Source: Sinomonas sp. ASV486
GTDB lineage: Bacteria; Actinomycetota; Actinomycetes; Actinomycetales; Micrococcaceae
Assembly (NCBI RefSeq): GCF_030908215.1
Contig: NZ_JAVFJK010000003.1
Location: forward strand, 185,883-249,882
Reading direction: 5' to 3'
DNA: 64,000 nt
Positions 17,637 to 26,273 of the stretch are shown one piece after another. Within the stretch, counting starts at the first letter, position 1, and each line of letters starts with the position of its first letter. The notes beneath the pieces are model-generated. The model made no database searches, had not been told where the DNA came from, and worked only from the letters and a program-made list of their open reading frames with translations. Made by a program: the position numbers and the translations under genes.

Positions 17637-18701
17637 CTAGGCCGACTTGCCCGTGACGAGTCGGACCACGATCGCCGGAACCACCGAGTGCGCCGCGGGG
17701 ATGCTGTCCACCGTGAGGCGGCGACGGAACACCCAGTAGGTCCAGACCTGGTAGGCGAGCACGAGCGGGAGCCCGATGAGCGCAACCACCGTCATGAGGC
17801 CCAGCGTGTAGTCGGACGACGACGCGCTGCCCACCGTGAGGCTGTTGGCCGCATCGAGGGTCGAGGGCAGCACCACGGGGTAGACGGCGGAGAAGATCGC
17901 CGCAGCGCCGGCCACGAGGAATGCGGCGAGGCCGATGAATGCGCGGCCCTCCGAGCCCCGCCGCCCCAGGAGCCACGCGGTGACGGCTGCGGCCGCCGCG
18001 ACAACCGTCAGAGCCCAGCTCCACCAGGCACCCGTGCGGACCTGCACTGCGAGGACCCAGACGACGAGCGGGAGCACTGCGAGGGGAAGCCAGCGGACGA
18101 ACGCGCCATGGGCGCGCGTGCGGATCTCGCCGTCCGTCTTGAGCGCGAGGAATGCGAGCCCGTGGACGAGGGCGAACGCGACGACCGCGAGGCCGCCAAG
18201 CACCGCGTACCCGTTGAGCCACACGAACGGCCCGCCCACGCGGTCGCCGTTCGCGTCAAGCGGCAGGCCCGTCGTCGTGAGTGCGAGCATCGCTCCGACG
18301 CAGAACGCGGCCACGCCCGAGCCGAGTGCAAGCGCCCAGTCCCACGCCGTGCGCCAGCGGTCGGAGTGGACCTTGCCCCGGTACTCGATCGCGACGGCCC
18401 GGAAGATCAGCGCGACGAGGGCGAGGGTGAGTGGCAGGTACAGCGCGGAGAAGAGCGAGGCGTACCAGCGCGGGAAGGCCGCGAACGTTGCCCCGCCCGC
18501 AGTCAGGAGCCACACCTCGTTGCCGTCCCAGACGGGGCCGATCGTATTGAGCAGCACGCGCCGCTCACGCTCACCGCGGGCGAAGAGCTTCATGTGCATG
18601 CCGACGCCGAGGTCGAAGCCCTCGAGGAAGAGGTAGCCGAGCCACAGGACGGCGATCGCGCAGAACCATGTCGTGCCCAGGGCTGTGGGAAGGGTTTCCA
18701 T
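17637..18701 (-). CDS. cydB: Cytochrome bd ubiquinol/menaquinol oxidase subunit II
   Basis: A 354-aa integral membrane subunit of the bd-type terminal oxidase, which reduces O2 with quinol electrons at low oxygen. It opens METLPTALGTTWFCAIAVLWLGYLFLEGFDLGVGM (positions 1-35), the standard CydB N-terminus, and carries WDGNEVWLLTAGGATFAAFPRWYA in pieces near residues 55-78, with eight to nine helices in all. The ATG at 18701 has AGGAGG 9 nt upstream. It follows cydA by 13 nt and is 6 nt from cydDC, giving a cydA-cydB-cydDC operon. Confidence 0.95.
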   Translation of the reverse strand: METLPTALGTTWFCAIAVLWLGYLFLEGFDLGVGMHMKLFARGERERRVLLNTIGPVWDGNEVWLLTAGGATFAAFPRWYASLFSALYLPLTLALVALIFRAVAIEYRGKVHSDRWRTAWDWALALGSGVAAFCVGAMLALTTTGLPLDANGDRVGGPFVWLNGYAVLGGLAVVAFALVHGLAFLALKTDGEIRTRAHGAFVRWLPLAVLPLVVWVLAVQVRTGAWWSWALTVVAAAAAVTAWLLGRRGSEGRAFIGLAAFLVAGAAAIFSAVYPVVLPSTLDAANSLTVGSASSSDYTLGLMTVVALIGLPLVLAYQVWTYWVFRRRLTVDSIPAAHSVVPAIVVRLVTGKSA

Positions 18702-18714
18702 CAGTCGTTTCCTC

Positions 18715-20361
18715 CTAGTAGGCGAAGGCCAGGACGTCGTCGGCGGGCTTTTCGGCCCCGCCGCCGCCGGTGCCATCACCGCCGTCGTGCGGGCCGCCGT
18801 CGTGCTTCTGCGCGGTCTCGGCGAGTTCAGGCATGGCGGACGCGACGCCGCCGCGGATGTAGGTCACGAGGAGACGGACCTCGACCACCATGAGGGCCGC
18901 GTACAGGAGGGTCAGGACGATGAGCGACGTGAGGATCTCCCCCGCCGTCACGCCCGGAGACACTGCGGCCGCTGTGAACATGAACACCTGGTCGACGCTG
19001 CCTGCCATGGCGGGGTTGGGCGCGACGACGAAGGGCTGGCGCCCCATCTCGGTGAAGATCCACCCCGCTGCGTTCGCGCCGAACGGTGCGAAGATGCCGA
19101 GGACAGCCAGCCGCATGAGCCAGCGGGACTCGGGCACGGTGCCCTTGCGCGTGATGACGAGCGCGATGAGGGCAGCAAGCGCAGCGAGACCGCCGAACCC
19201 GATCATCGCCCGGAAGCCCCAGTAGGTGACCTCCATCACGGGCACGTAGTTGATGGCCTGCCCGGCGCGGTCGCCGTAGATGGGGTTGTCCGGGACCGCG
19301 GTGCCATAGGCCTTCCTGTACTGGTCCTGGAGGCTGTTGACGCCCTGGATGTTCGTGGTGAAGTCGTTGTGGGCGAGGAAGGAGAGCAGGCCCGGGATCT
19401 CGATGACCGCTGCGACGTCCGAGCAGTCCTTCGACCCGAGGTTGCCCACGGAAAGGACCGAGAAGCTGGTGCCGTCGTGGCACGCCGCCTCGGCGGCTGC
19501 CATCTTCATGGGCTGCTGCTCGAACATGAGCTTGCCCTGGAGGTCGCCTGTGATGGCGGTCCCGGCAAAGGAGATCATGGCGACGACGGCGCCGATCCGG
19601 AGGGACTTGAGCCAGACGGCATGGTCCGTGCGGTCGCGTCCAGCCACACCGACGGCCTCGCCGACGACGACGCGCTGCTTGCCGCGCGCCGTGCCCTCTT
19701 GGGCGACTTCGACAGTGTCGATGCCATCATGGCGCCGGCGCCACAGGTGGTACCAGGCGATGCCGAGGAGGAACCCGCCGGCCACGCCGAGGGCACCCAA
19801 GATGGTGTGCGGTACGGCGACGAGCGCGGTGTTGTTGGTGAAGACGGCCCACGCGTCCGTCATGACGGGCCTTCCGTCCACGACCTTGACGCCCACCGGA
19901 TGCTGCATCCAGCTGTTGGCAACGATGATGAAGTAGGCCGAGACCGCCGAGCCGATCACCGCGATCCACAGGGCGGCGAGATGCAGCCCCGGCCGCAGGA
20001 GCTTCCAGCTGAAGATCCACAGGCCGAGGAACGTCGACTCGACGAAGAATGCGAGCAGCGCCTCCATGGCCAGCGGGGCGCCGAACACGTCGCCGACGAA
20101 CCGGCTGTACTCGCTCCAGGCCATGCCGAACTGGAACTCCTGCACGATTCCGGTGGCCACGCCCATGATGAAGTTGATGAGGAAGAGCTTGCCCCAGAAC
20201 TTGGTCATCCTCAGGAACTCGACCTTGCCCGTGCGGACCCACACAGTCTCCAGGACCGCCACGACGAGTCCCAGGCCGATGGTCAGCGGCACCATCATGA
20301 AGTGGTAGACCGTGGTGATTCCGAACTGCCAGCGTGCTATCTCCAAAGCGTCCACGCACAT
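18715..20361 (-). CDS. cydA: Cytochrome bd oxidase subunit I
   Basis: A 548-aa subunit carrying hemes b558, b595 and d. The conserved start (M-C-V-D-A-L-E-I-A-R-W-Q-F-G) leads into the heme-ligand region TTVYHFMMVPLTIGLG; the ESTFLGLWIFSW and GWIFTEMGRQPFVV motifs typical of the family are present. It has a short Q-loop of the long/short divergent kind around residues 270-370 and a Gly/Asp-rich tail. The ATG at 20361 is chosen because the longer open frame runs through the operator region. It is first gene of cydA-cydB-cydDC; operators at 20385-20426 lie 24-65 nt upstream, implying repression by the divergently encoded BlaI-family regulator. Confidence 0.95.
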   Translation of the reverse strand: MCVDALEIARWQFGITTVYHFMMVPLTIGLGLVVAVLETVWVRTGKVEFLRMTKFWGKLFLINFIMGVATGIVQEFQFGMAWSEYSRFVGDVFGAPLAMEALLAFFVESTFLGLWIFSWKLLRPGLHLAALWIAVIGSAVSAYFIIVANSWMQHPVGVKVVDGRPVMTDAWAVFTNNTALVAVPHTILGALGVAGGFLLGIAWYHLWRRRHDGIDTVEVAQEGTARGKQRVVVGEAVGVAGRDRTDHAVWLKSLRIGAVVAMISFAGTAITGDLQGKLMFEQQPMKMAAAEAACHDGTSFSVLSVGNLGSKDCSDVAAVIEIPGLLSFLAHNDFTTNIQGVNSLQDQYRKAYGTAVPDNPIYGDRAGQAINYVPVMEVTYWGFRAMIGFGGLAALAALIALVITRKGTVPESRWLMRLAVLGIFAPFGANAAGWIFTEMGRQPFVVAPNPAMAGSVDQVFMFTAAAVSPGVTAGEILTSLIVLTLLYAALMVVEVRLLVTYIRGGVASAMPELAETAQKHDGGPHDGGDGTGGGGAEKPADDVLAFAY

Positions 20362-20384
20362 GCTCCCGGTTCTGCCGACTAAAC

Positions 20385-20401
20385 TTCTACGTTGCGTAGA
20401 A
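20385..20401. promoter_or_regulatory. BlaI-type operator 1 (TTCTAC-N5-GTAGAA)
   Basis: 17-bp perfect-arm palindrome with spacer GTTGC, starting 24 nt upstream of cydA. TAC/GTA dyads are typical of BlaI/MecI operators. The centre is 25 bp from operator 2. Confidence 0.8.
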
Positions 20402-20409
20402 AGATTGAC

Positions 20410-20426
20410 TTCTACAGAGTGTAGAA
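20410..20426. promoter_or_regulatory. BlaI-type operator 2 (TTCTAC-N5-GTAGAA)
   Basis: 17-bp palindrome with spacer AGAGT and the same arms as operator 1. A TACACT hexamer on the minus strand (20419-20424) inside it could be the cydA -10 element. Confidence 0.8.
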
Positions 20427-20516
20427 CATTGCTAGGTGCCGGATCTCTCGCGCAAGGTCGAGGTTGTCCCGATCGCGCTGTGAGCGAACGGCTCGCGCCG
20501 TAGCACCACGAAACTG

Positions 20517-20533
20517 TTCTACCGTGCGTAGAA
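20517..20533. promoter_or_regulatory. BlaI-type operator 3 (TTCTAC-N5-GTAGAA)
   Basis: 17-bp palindrome with spacer CGTGC, 61 bp upstream of blaI. Its right arm overlaps a TAGAAT hexamer (20529-20534) that could be the blaI -10 box, which would fit autorepression. Confidence 0.8.
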
Positions 20534-20593
20534 TGGAGTAGACGTGTCAAGGGTTGGCTGCGTCGGAACTGCATCTAAGGACTGGGAAGAAAC

Positions 20594-20965
20594 ATGGCAA
20601 GCCTGGGTGAACTCGAGCGTTCGGTGATGGACCTCCTGTGGACCGCCCCGGAGGCCTCCACCGCGAATGACCTCCGTGATCGCTTGGCCCAGACCGCGAG
20701 CCACGGGCAGGAAGGCAAGGATCTGGCAGTGACCACGGTCCTCACCGTCCTGTCCCGGCTCGAGAAGAAGGGCCTCGTGGAGCGCGAGCGCGGCACACGG
20801 CCCCACCGCTACCGTTCCATCTCGACCCGCGAGGATCACACAGCGCGCCTCATGCACGAGGCGCTCGGTACCGCACCCGACCGTGAGGCCGTGCTCGCAC
20901 GGTTCATCGGCTCTGTGACCGAGGCCGAGGCGGCGACCCTCCGCAAGCTCCTGGCGCGCGGCTGA
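20594..20965 (+). CDS. BlaI/MecI/CopY family transcriptional repressor
   Basis: A 123-aa winged-helix repressor. The N-terminus SLGELERSVMDLLWTAPEAST, recognition region VTTVLTVLSRLEKKGLVERE and wing RPHRYRSI are characteristic, and the C-terminal helical part is the dimerization arm that includes the site cleaved in BlaI/MecI. It binds as a dimer to TAC/GTA palindromes; three such sites lie between it and cydA. It is followed after 22 nt by an M56 metallopeptidase, the usual partner. Control of cydABDC is inferred from operator placement. Confidence 0.92.
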   Translation: MASLGELERSVMDLLWTAPEASTANDLRDRLAQTASHGQEGKDLAVTTVLTVLSRLEKKGLVERERGTRPHRYRSISTREDHTARLMHEALGTAPDREAVLARFIGSVTEAEAATLRKLLARG

Positions 20966-20987
20966 TCCGCACCGCCGGAGTGGGCGC

Positions 20988-21995
20988 GTGCTCGTAGCCT
21001 CCTACCTCCTCGCGCTGCTGGCACTGGTCCTCGCGTGGCCGGTGCCGGTGGCGCTCTCGCGCGCCCGCTGGCCCGCCCGCTCCCCCTTCGCCGCGATGGT
21101 CCTGTGGCAGTCGATCGCGCTCGCCGGAGGGCTCTCGATGATCGGCGCGATGCTCGTCTACGGGCTGTCTCCGCTCGGCGACAGCCTCGTGGCAGCCGTG
21201 CGCCGCGCGGTGACGATCGTCGTCGCCAACCAGACCACCGCCGAGCTCCACTTCTGGCACCTCTTCGCGCTCAGCGCGGCGGCCCTCCTGAGCCTGCACC
21301 TTGTCTTCACGCTCCTCCTGACCTACGCGCGGATCGTGGCCCAGCGGCACCGGCACCGCGAGCTGCTCTTCCTCCTGAGCGCGCCCTCCGGCGCGCTAGA
21401 GCGCACGTGGGTGATCAGCCATCCTGCCCCCGTCGCCTACTGCCTGCCCGGCGGGTCCCGGTCCGTGACCGTCCTGTCCGACGGACTCATGGAGACCCTC
21501 GCGCCCGAAGAGCTCGACGCTGTCGTGAGCCACGAGCGGGCCCACCTCACCCAGCGCCATCACCTGCTCCTCTGGGCCTTCGAGGCCTGGCGATCAGCCT
21601 TGCCGTGGCTGCCGACGAGCCGCCTCGCGCGGCAGTCCGTCAACTCGCTCATTGAGATGCTCGCCGACGACGTCGCGCGGCGCACAGCCCCGGACGACGT
21701 CCTCATCCGCGCGATTGCCCTCGTTGCAGTGGGCGATGCCGAGCATTCGGCGTCCGCGTCCGCGTCCGACGGCGCCCGGCGGGCACGGGGCGCTCCCTCC
21801 CCGCAGACGGAAGCGGACTCGGGCCTCGCGGCCGGTGCCTTCGACACGAACGGCGTCGACATCGCCGGGCGCCTCAGCAGGCTCCTGTCGCCGCGGCCCC
21901 CGCTCGGGAGGGGCGCCACCGCGATCGTCCTCACCGCGAGCCTGATGCTCATCGCCGTTCCGACGGTCCTGCTCCTCGCACCGGGCCTCGTCTGA
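20988..21995 (+). CDS. M56 family (BlaR1/MecR1-like) membrane metallopeptidase
   Basis: A 335-aa integral membrane protease. It has three N-terminal helices, a zinc motif HERAH (HExxH, residues 182-186) in the cytoplasmic loop and a final helix near residue 315-335. True BlaR1/MecR1 carry an extra C-terminal penicillin-binding sensor of about 250 residues; it is absent here, so the trigger is not evidently a beta-lactam. In the family the protease inactivates the cognate BlaI repressor. The GTG start has GGAG about 10 nt upstream, and the gene is cotranscribed with blaI. A Ser/Ala/Gln-rich segment (residues about 250-285) precedes the last helix. Confidence 0.88.
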   Translation: MLVASYLLALLALVLAWPVPVALSRARWPARSPFAAMVLWQSIALAGGLSMIGAMLVYGLSPLGDSLVAAVRRAVTIVVANQTTAELHFWHLFALSAAALLSLHLVFTLLLTYARIVAQRHRHRELLFLLSAPSGALERTWVISHPAPVAYCLPGGSRSVTVLSDGLMETLAPEELDAVVSHERAHLTQRHHLLLWAFEAWRSALPWLPTSRLARQSVNSLIEMLADDVARRTAPDDVLIRAIALVAVGDAEHSASASASDGARRARGAPSPQTEADSGLAAGAFDTNGVDIAGRLSRLLSPRPPLGRGATAIVLTASLMLIAVPTVLLLAPGLV

Positions 21996-22000
21996 CGCCC

Positions 22001-22027
22001 CGTCGCGCGAGGTCCTCAGGCGCGACG
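22001..22027. terminator. Hairpin between convergent M56 gene and parE
   Basis: 8-bp perfect stem CGTCGCGC / GCGCGACG with an 11-nt loop just after the M56 stop. There is no U tract. Confidence 0.45.
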
Positions 22028-22049
22028 CACTCAGGCGAGGCCCGTCGCG

Positions 22050-24155
22050 CTACGCGTCGATCCGCTCACGATCGAGCTGGCCGCTGCCGGTCACGATGAA
22101 GTCCTTGCGCGGGGCCACGTCCGAGCCCATGAGCAGTTCGAACACCTCCTCGGCGCGCTGGGCACTCTCGATCGTCACGCGCCGCAGGCTGCGATGCCGG
22201 GGGTCCATCGTGGTCTCCGCGAGCTGGTCCGCATCCATCTCCCCGAGGCCCTTGTAGCGCTGCGGGGGCTCCTTGTGCTTGCGCCCCTCGGCCTCGAGAC
22301 GCGCCAGAACACGGTGGAGCTCGGCGTCCGAGTACGTGTAGACCATCTCGTTCGGCTTCGACCCGGGGTTAACGACCTCGACGCGGTGCAGCGGGGGGAC
22401 GGCGGCGAACACGCGCCCGGCCTCGACCATGGGACGCATGTACCGGAAGAACAGGGTGAGCAGCAGCGTGCGGATATGCGCGCCGTCAACGTCGGCATCG
22501 GTCATGAGGATCACGCGGCCGTATCGGGCCACGTCGATGTCGAAGCTCCGCCCGGAGCCGGCGCCGACCACCTGGATGAGCGCAGCGCACTCGGCGTTGG
22601 AGAGCATGTCCCCCACCGATGCCTTCTGGACGTTGAGGATCTTGCCCCGGATCGGCAGGAGGGCCTGGAACTCGCTCGAGCGCGCGTGCCGGGCGGTACC
22701 GAGCGCCGAGTCGCCCTCTACGATGAACAGCTCGGAGCGGGCCGTGTCGTCGGTGCGGCAATCGATGAGCTTCGCCGGCAGCGTCGAGGTCTCGAGCGCC
22801 GTCTTGCGCCGCTGCGTCTCCTTGTGGACCCGCGCGGTGATGCGCGACTTCATCTCGTTGACGACCTTCTCCAGGAGCACGGCGCTCTGGTTCTTGTCGC
22901 CGCGCGCGGTCGAGGAAAGCTTGGCGCCAAGCTCCTTCTCGACCACGCGTGAGACGATCTGGCGGACCGCGGGCGTGCCCAGGATCTCCTTCGTCTGGCC
23001 CTCGAACTGGGGCTCGGCGAGCCGCACGGTGAGAACGGCCGTCATGCCGGCGAGGACGTCGTCCTTCTCGATCTTGTCGTTGCCCACCTTGAGCTTGCGC
23101 GCGTTGGCCTCGACGGACTTGCGGAACACCTTCAGGATCGCGGCCTCGAAGCCGGCCTGGTGGGTGCCCCCCTTGGGGGTCGCGATGATGTTGACGAACG
23201 TGCGCAGCGCCGTGTCGTACCCAACCCCCCAGCGCAGGGCGACGTCGACCTCGCACGAGCGTTCGACCTCGGCGATGCGCGAGTGCCCCTGCTCGTCGAG
23301 CACGGGAACCGTCTCGGAGAACGTCCCGGTGCCATGGAGCCGCCAGACGTCAGTGACCGGCGCGTCGATGGCAAGGTATTCGACGAACTCGGAGATGCCG
23401 CCATCATGGTGGAACACCTCCTCATGCGGCCCCTCGGCGCCCGGCGTTCCCGGCAGCCCGCGCTCGTCGCGGACGGTGATCCGCAGGCCGGGCACGAGGA
23501 ACGAGGTCTGGCGGGCGCGGTTCGCCAGGTCGTCGTAGGAGAACTTCGCATCCGGTGTGAAGATCTGACGATCCGCCCAGTACCGCACACGGGTGCCCGT
23601 CACGCCCCGCTTCGCCTTGCCGACCACGTCGAGCACGGAGTCGTTGACGAACGGCTCGAAGGGCGAGTCCGGGCCGGGCCGGGCCGCGTCCTTGAACCGG
23701 CCGGGCTCGCCGCGCCGGAACGACATTTGGTACGTCTTCCCGCCGCGGTCCACCTGGACGTCGAGCCGGGCCGACAGCGCGTTGACGACCGAGGCCCCCA
23801 CGCCGTGGAGACCGCCCGACGCCGTGTAGGAGCCGCCGCCGAACTTTCCACCGGCGTGCAGCTTCGTGTACACGACCTCGACGCCGCTCAGGCCGGTCTT
23901 GGGTTCGATGTCGACTGGGATGCCGCGGCCGTCGTCGTGCACCTCAACCGAGCCGTCCGCATGGAGGATGACGGCAATCTCGTGGCCGAACCCGGCGAGA
24001 GCCTCGTCGACCGAGTTGTCGATGACCTCCCACAGGCAGTGCATGAGGCCGCGCGAGTCGGTGGAACCGATGTACATCCCTGGCCGCTTGCGAACGGCCT
24101 CGAGTCCCTCGAGGACGGACAGGTGCCGGGCGGTGTATTCAGAACTCGGTGTCAC
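22050..24155 (-). CDS. parE: DNA topoisomerase subunit B, ParE/GyrB family
   Basis: The ATPase subunit of a type IIA topoisomerase, 701 aa. The GHKL ATP site shows EVIDNSVDEALAG, DDGRGIPV and GGLHGVGASVVNALS; the TOPRIM domain has EGDSALGTARHARS and DADVDGAHI; the tail ends RKDFIVTGSGQLDRERIDA. The signature is EGDSALG rather than EGDSAGG of most GyrB/ParE. The GTG at 24155 has AAGGAG 10 nt upstream; earlier codons belong to leader. A TAATCT -10 candidate lies at 24250-24255 on this strand. parC is 8.6 kb away on the other strand. Confidence 0.93.
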   Translation of the reverse strand: MTPSSEYTARHLSVLEGLEAVRKRPGMYIGSTDSRGLMHCLWEVIDNSVDEALAGFGHEIAVILHADGSVEVHDDGRGIPVDIEPKTGLSGVEVVYTKLHAGGKFGGGSYTASGGLHGVGASVVNALSARLDVQVDRGGKTYQMSFRRGEPGRFKDAARPGPDSPFEPFVNDSVLDVVGKAKRGVTGTRVRYWADRQIFTPDAKFSYDDLANRARQTSFLVPGLRITVRDERGLPGTPGAEGPHEEVFHHDGGISEFVEYLAIDAPVTDVWRLHGTGTFSETVPVLDEQGHSRIAEVERSCEVDVALRWGVGYDTALRTFVNIIATPKGGTHQAGFEAAILKVFRKSVEANARKLKVGNDKIEKDDVLAGMTAVLTVRLAEPQFEGQTKEILGTPAVRQIVSRVVEKELGAKLSSTARGDKNQSAVLLEKVVNEMKSRITARVHKETQRRKTALETSTLPAKLIDCRTDDTARSELFIVEGDSALGTARHARSSEFQALLPIRGKILNVQKASVGDMLSNAECAALIQVVGAGSGRSFDIDVARYGRVILMTDADVDGAHIRTLLLTLFFRYMRPMVEAGRVFAAVPPLHRVEVVNPGSKPNEMVYTYSDAELHRVLARLEAEGRKHKEPPQRYKGLGEMDADQLAETTMDPRHRSLRRVTIESAQRAEEVFELLMGSDVAPRKDFIVTGSGQLDRERIDA

Positions 24156-24448
24156 GCGCGCGGGACTCCTTCGGGTGGTGCTGTTGCGGGCTGGCGGGCA
24201 GCGCTGTGCTGTGCGGGCCGGCCCAGTGGTCTTGACAGGGTACAGAGCAAGATTAGTCCGCCGCCCGCCAGTTATCGGCAGCGGCGCTCGGTGTGCATGG
24301 AACCGTGGCCGACGTCGCCCAGGCTGTGTCCGAACTGCAATACGCCGCGAGCGAAAGTTGCGAATCCTTGGCAGAAAACCGCGGTGTGCCGGTGTTAGAT
24401 GTAATGAACCGTGTACCAGCACCCGGTGAAAGAGCTAAGGAGGCTGAG
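24156..24448. promoter_or_regulatory. Divergent intergenic region parE / DUF7455 gene
   Basis: 293 bp. A TAATCT hexamer at 24250-24255 (minus) is a candidate parE -10, giving a leader of about 90 nt. On the plus strand the AT-richer stretch around 24390-24412 (TTAGAT, TAATGA) is the likely promoter of the small gene. No conserved hairpin is evident. Confidence 0.4.
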
Positions 24449-24670
24449 ATGACTGCAGCACTCGCGGATCCCACCCTGACCGCCATTGACCGCTGCGACC
24501 GCTGTGGCGCCCAAGCCTATGTGCGGGTGGTCCTGGAAGCGTCGGGTGGAGCACTCCAGTTCTGCGCCCACCACGCCCGCGCCGTCGAGCCGACCCTGCG
24601 TCCGCTGGCATCGATGTGGCACGACGAGTCGAGCCGGCTGACCGACAAGGTCGCGCTTGCCGAGGACTGA
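24449..24670 (+). CDS. Small zinc-ribbon-like protein (DUF7455)
   Basis: A 73-aa protein with CDRCGAQAYVRVVL at residues about 17-30 and CAHHARAVEPTL about 40-51, so two Cys and a C-x-H-H set can bind one zinc ion. This is a small actinobacterial family found next to the primary sigma factor gene; function is unknown. The ATG at 24449 has AAGGAGG five nt upstream, which decides it over an upstream in-frame ATG at 24293. It converges on sigA and ends at a strong bidirectional terminator. Confidence 0.85.
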   Translation: MTAALADPTLTAIDRCDRCGAQAYVRVVLEASGGALQFCAHHARAVEPTLRPLASMWHDESSRLTDKVALAED

Positions 24671-24720
24671 TTGAGCAGAGAGGGCCGAACTCGCCGCGGG
24701 CGAGCGTCCCGCTGAAGCAT

Positions 24721-24768
24721 CACGTGAGAGGGCCCGGACACCCGAAGGTGTCCGGGCCCTCTCACGTG
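24721..24768. terminator. Bidirectional terminator, 22-bp perfect stem
   Basis: Arms 24721-24742 and 24747-24768 pair perfectly around CGAA. It lies between convergent DUF7455 and sigA genes and ends 7 nt from the sigA stop. It is the longest hairpin in the window. Confidence 0.92.
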
Positions 24769-24774
24769 CCTGAC

Positions 24775-26055
24775 TCAGTCCAGGTAGTCCCGCAGAACCT
24801 GCGAGCGTGACGGATGACGCAGCTTCGACATCGTCTTCGATTCGATCTGACGGATGCGCTCGCGCGTGACGCCGTAGACCTTGCCGATCTCATCGAGGGT
24901 CTTGGGCTGGCCGTCCGTGAGGCCGAACCTCATCGCGACGACGCCGGCCTCCCGCTCGGAGAGGGTGTCGAGGACCGAGTGGAGCTGCTCCTGGAGCAGC
25001 GTGAAGCTCACGGCGTCCGCGGGGACCACGGCCTCCGAGTCCTCGATCAGGTCGCCGAACTCCGAGTCGCCGTCCTCGCCGAGCGGCGTATGGAGCGAAA
25101 TCGGCTCGCGGCCGTACTTCTGCACCTCGACGACCTTCTCGGGCGTCATGTCGAGCTCAGTGGCGAGCTCCTCGGGGGTGGGCTCACGTCCGAGGTCCTG
25201 GAGCATCTGCCGCTGGACGCGGGCGAGCTTGTTGATGACCTCCACCATGTGGACCGGGATACGGATCGTACGGGCCTGATCCGCCATGGCACGGGTGATG
25301 GCCTGACGGATCCACCACGTGGCGTAGGTCGAGAACTTGAAGCCCTTCGTGTAGTCGAACTTCTCGACCGCGCGGATCAGGCCCAGATTGCCTTCCTGGA
25401 TGAGGTCGAGGAACAGCATGCCGCGGCCGGTGTACCGCTTGGCCAGCGAGACGACGAGGCGCAGGTTTGCCTCGAGCAGGTGGTTCTTGGCCCGCTCGCC
25501 GTCGTGCACGATGCGTTCGAGGTCATGGAGGTGCTGGGCGTCGTAGGTCGCGCCCTCTTCGTCGATCTTGTGCTTGGCGAACAGTCCCGCCTCGATCCGC
25601 AGTGCGAGGTCGACTTCCTGCTCGGCGTTGAGGAGGGCCACCTTGCCGATCTGCTTGAGGTAGTCCTTGACCGGATCGGCCGTCGCACCGGCGCTCGTGA
25701 CCTGCTGGACCGGAGCGTCGTCATCGTCGGCATCTGAGATGACGATGGCAGAGCCCGATGCCTTCTCGGCCTCGCTCTCCGCGGCAATCTCGCCCTCATC
25801 GGGCGTGACCGCCTCGAGGTCCTCCACGACGGCGTCCTCGGTCGGCGCTGCCGCTGGGGCCGCCGTCTCTGCGGTCTTTGCGCTCGCCCGGCCCTTCGGG
25901 GCGGCCTTCACCGCCGGCTTGCGTGCGGGCGCCTTCGCCTTAGGTGCAGCCGTCTTGGCCACAGACCGCTTGGCCGCGGTGCGCGCGGGAGCGCTCACCG
26001 AGGCGTTCTCCTCGAGCGCCGTCTCGGCGGTCTCATTCTCCGTGGGGGGCGTCAC
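24775..26055 (-). CDS. sigA: Primary RNA polymerase sigma factor (RpoD/SigA/HrdB)
   Basis: A 426-aa group 1 sigma-70 factor directing housekeeping transcription. The Lys/Ala-rich, weakly conserved region 1 covers residues about 1-115. Region 1.2 begins at [16 protein letters not shown]. Regions 2.1-2.4 include [22 protein letters not shown] and [21 protein letters not shown] (-10 recognition). Region 3 has [13 protein letters not shown], and region 4.2 ends with [19 protein letters not shown]. The GTG start has GGAAGG 8-12 nt upstream. Ala/Lys repeats in the N-terminus are normal for actinobacterial HrdB/SigA. Confidence 0.96.
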   Translation of the reverse strand: MTPPTENETAETALEENASVSAPARTAAKRSVAKTAAPKAKAPARKPAVKAAPKGRASAKTAETAAPAAAPTEDAVVEDLEAVTPDEGEIAAESEAEKASGSAIVISDADDDDAPVQQVTSAGATADPVKDYLKQIGKVALLNAEQEVDLALRIEAGLFAKHKIDEEGATYDAQHLHDLERIVHDGERAKNHLLEANLRLVVSLAKRYTGRGMLFLDLIQEGNLGLIRAVEKFDYTKGFKFSTYATWWIRQAITRAMADQARTIRIPVHMVEVINKLARVQRQMLQDLGREPTPEELATELDMTPEKVVEVQKYGREPISLHTPLGEDGDSEFGDLIEDSEAVVPADAVSFTLLQEQLHSVLDTLSEREAGVVAMRFGLTDGQPKTLDEIGKVYGVTRERIRQIESKTMSKLRHPSRSQVLRDYLD

Positions 26056-26273
26056 GATTACCTTCCTGCCGCAGTGCCGGTGATTGCCCTGAGGGCAACA
26101 CCACTATGACCCTGTCAAGTCCGATCGGCTGCTCACGCTGCCGCTCCGGTCCGAAGGGTCTGTATTCCTACAACCCCTCGGCCACTGGATTCGTTCCCGC
26201 ACGCGCGGATTCAAAACCCGAACGAGAACATCCAGCCGAAGTTCGGACCCAACCGGGTCTGCCGACTATTCTC

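Noticed and set aside
20362-20574. 71-codon extension of cydA upstream of 20361
   Set aside because: It runs through the operator region and lacks similarity; the M-C-V-D-A-L start is the family start.
24156-24422. Longer parE reading frame starting at 24422
   Set aside because: Low similarity, and it overlaps the divergent promoter region; the GTG at 24155 has a good AAGGAG.
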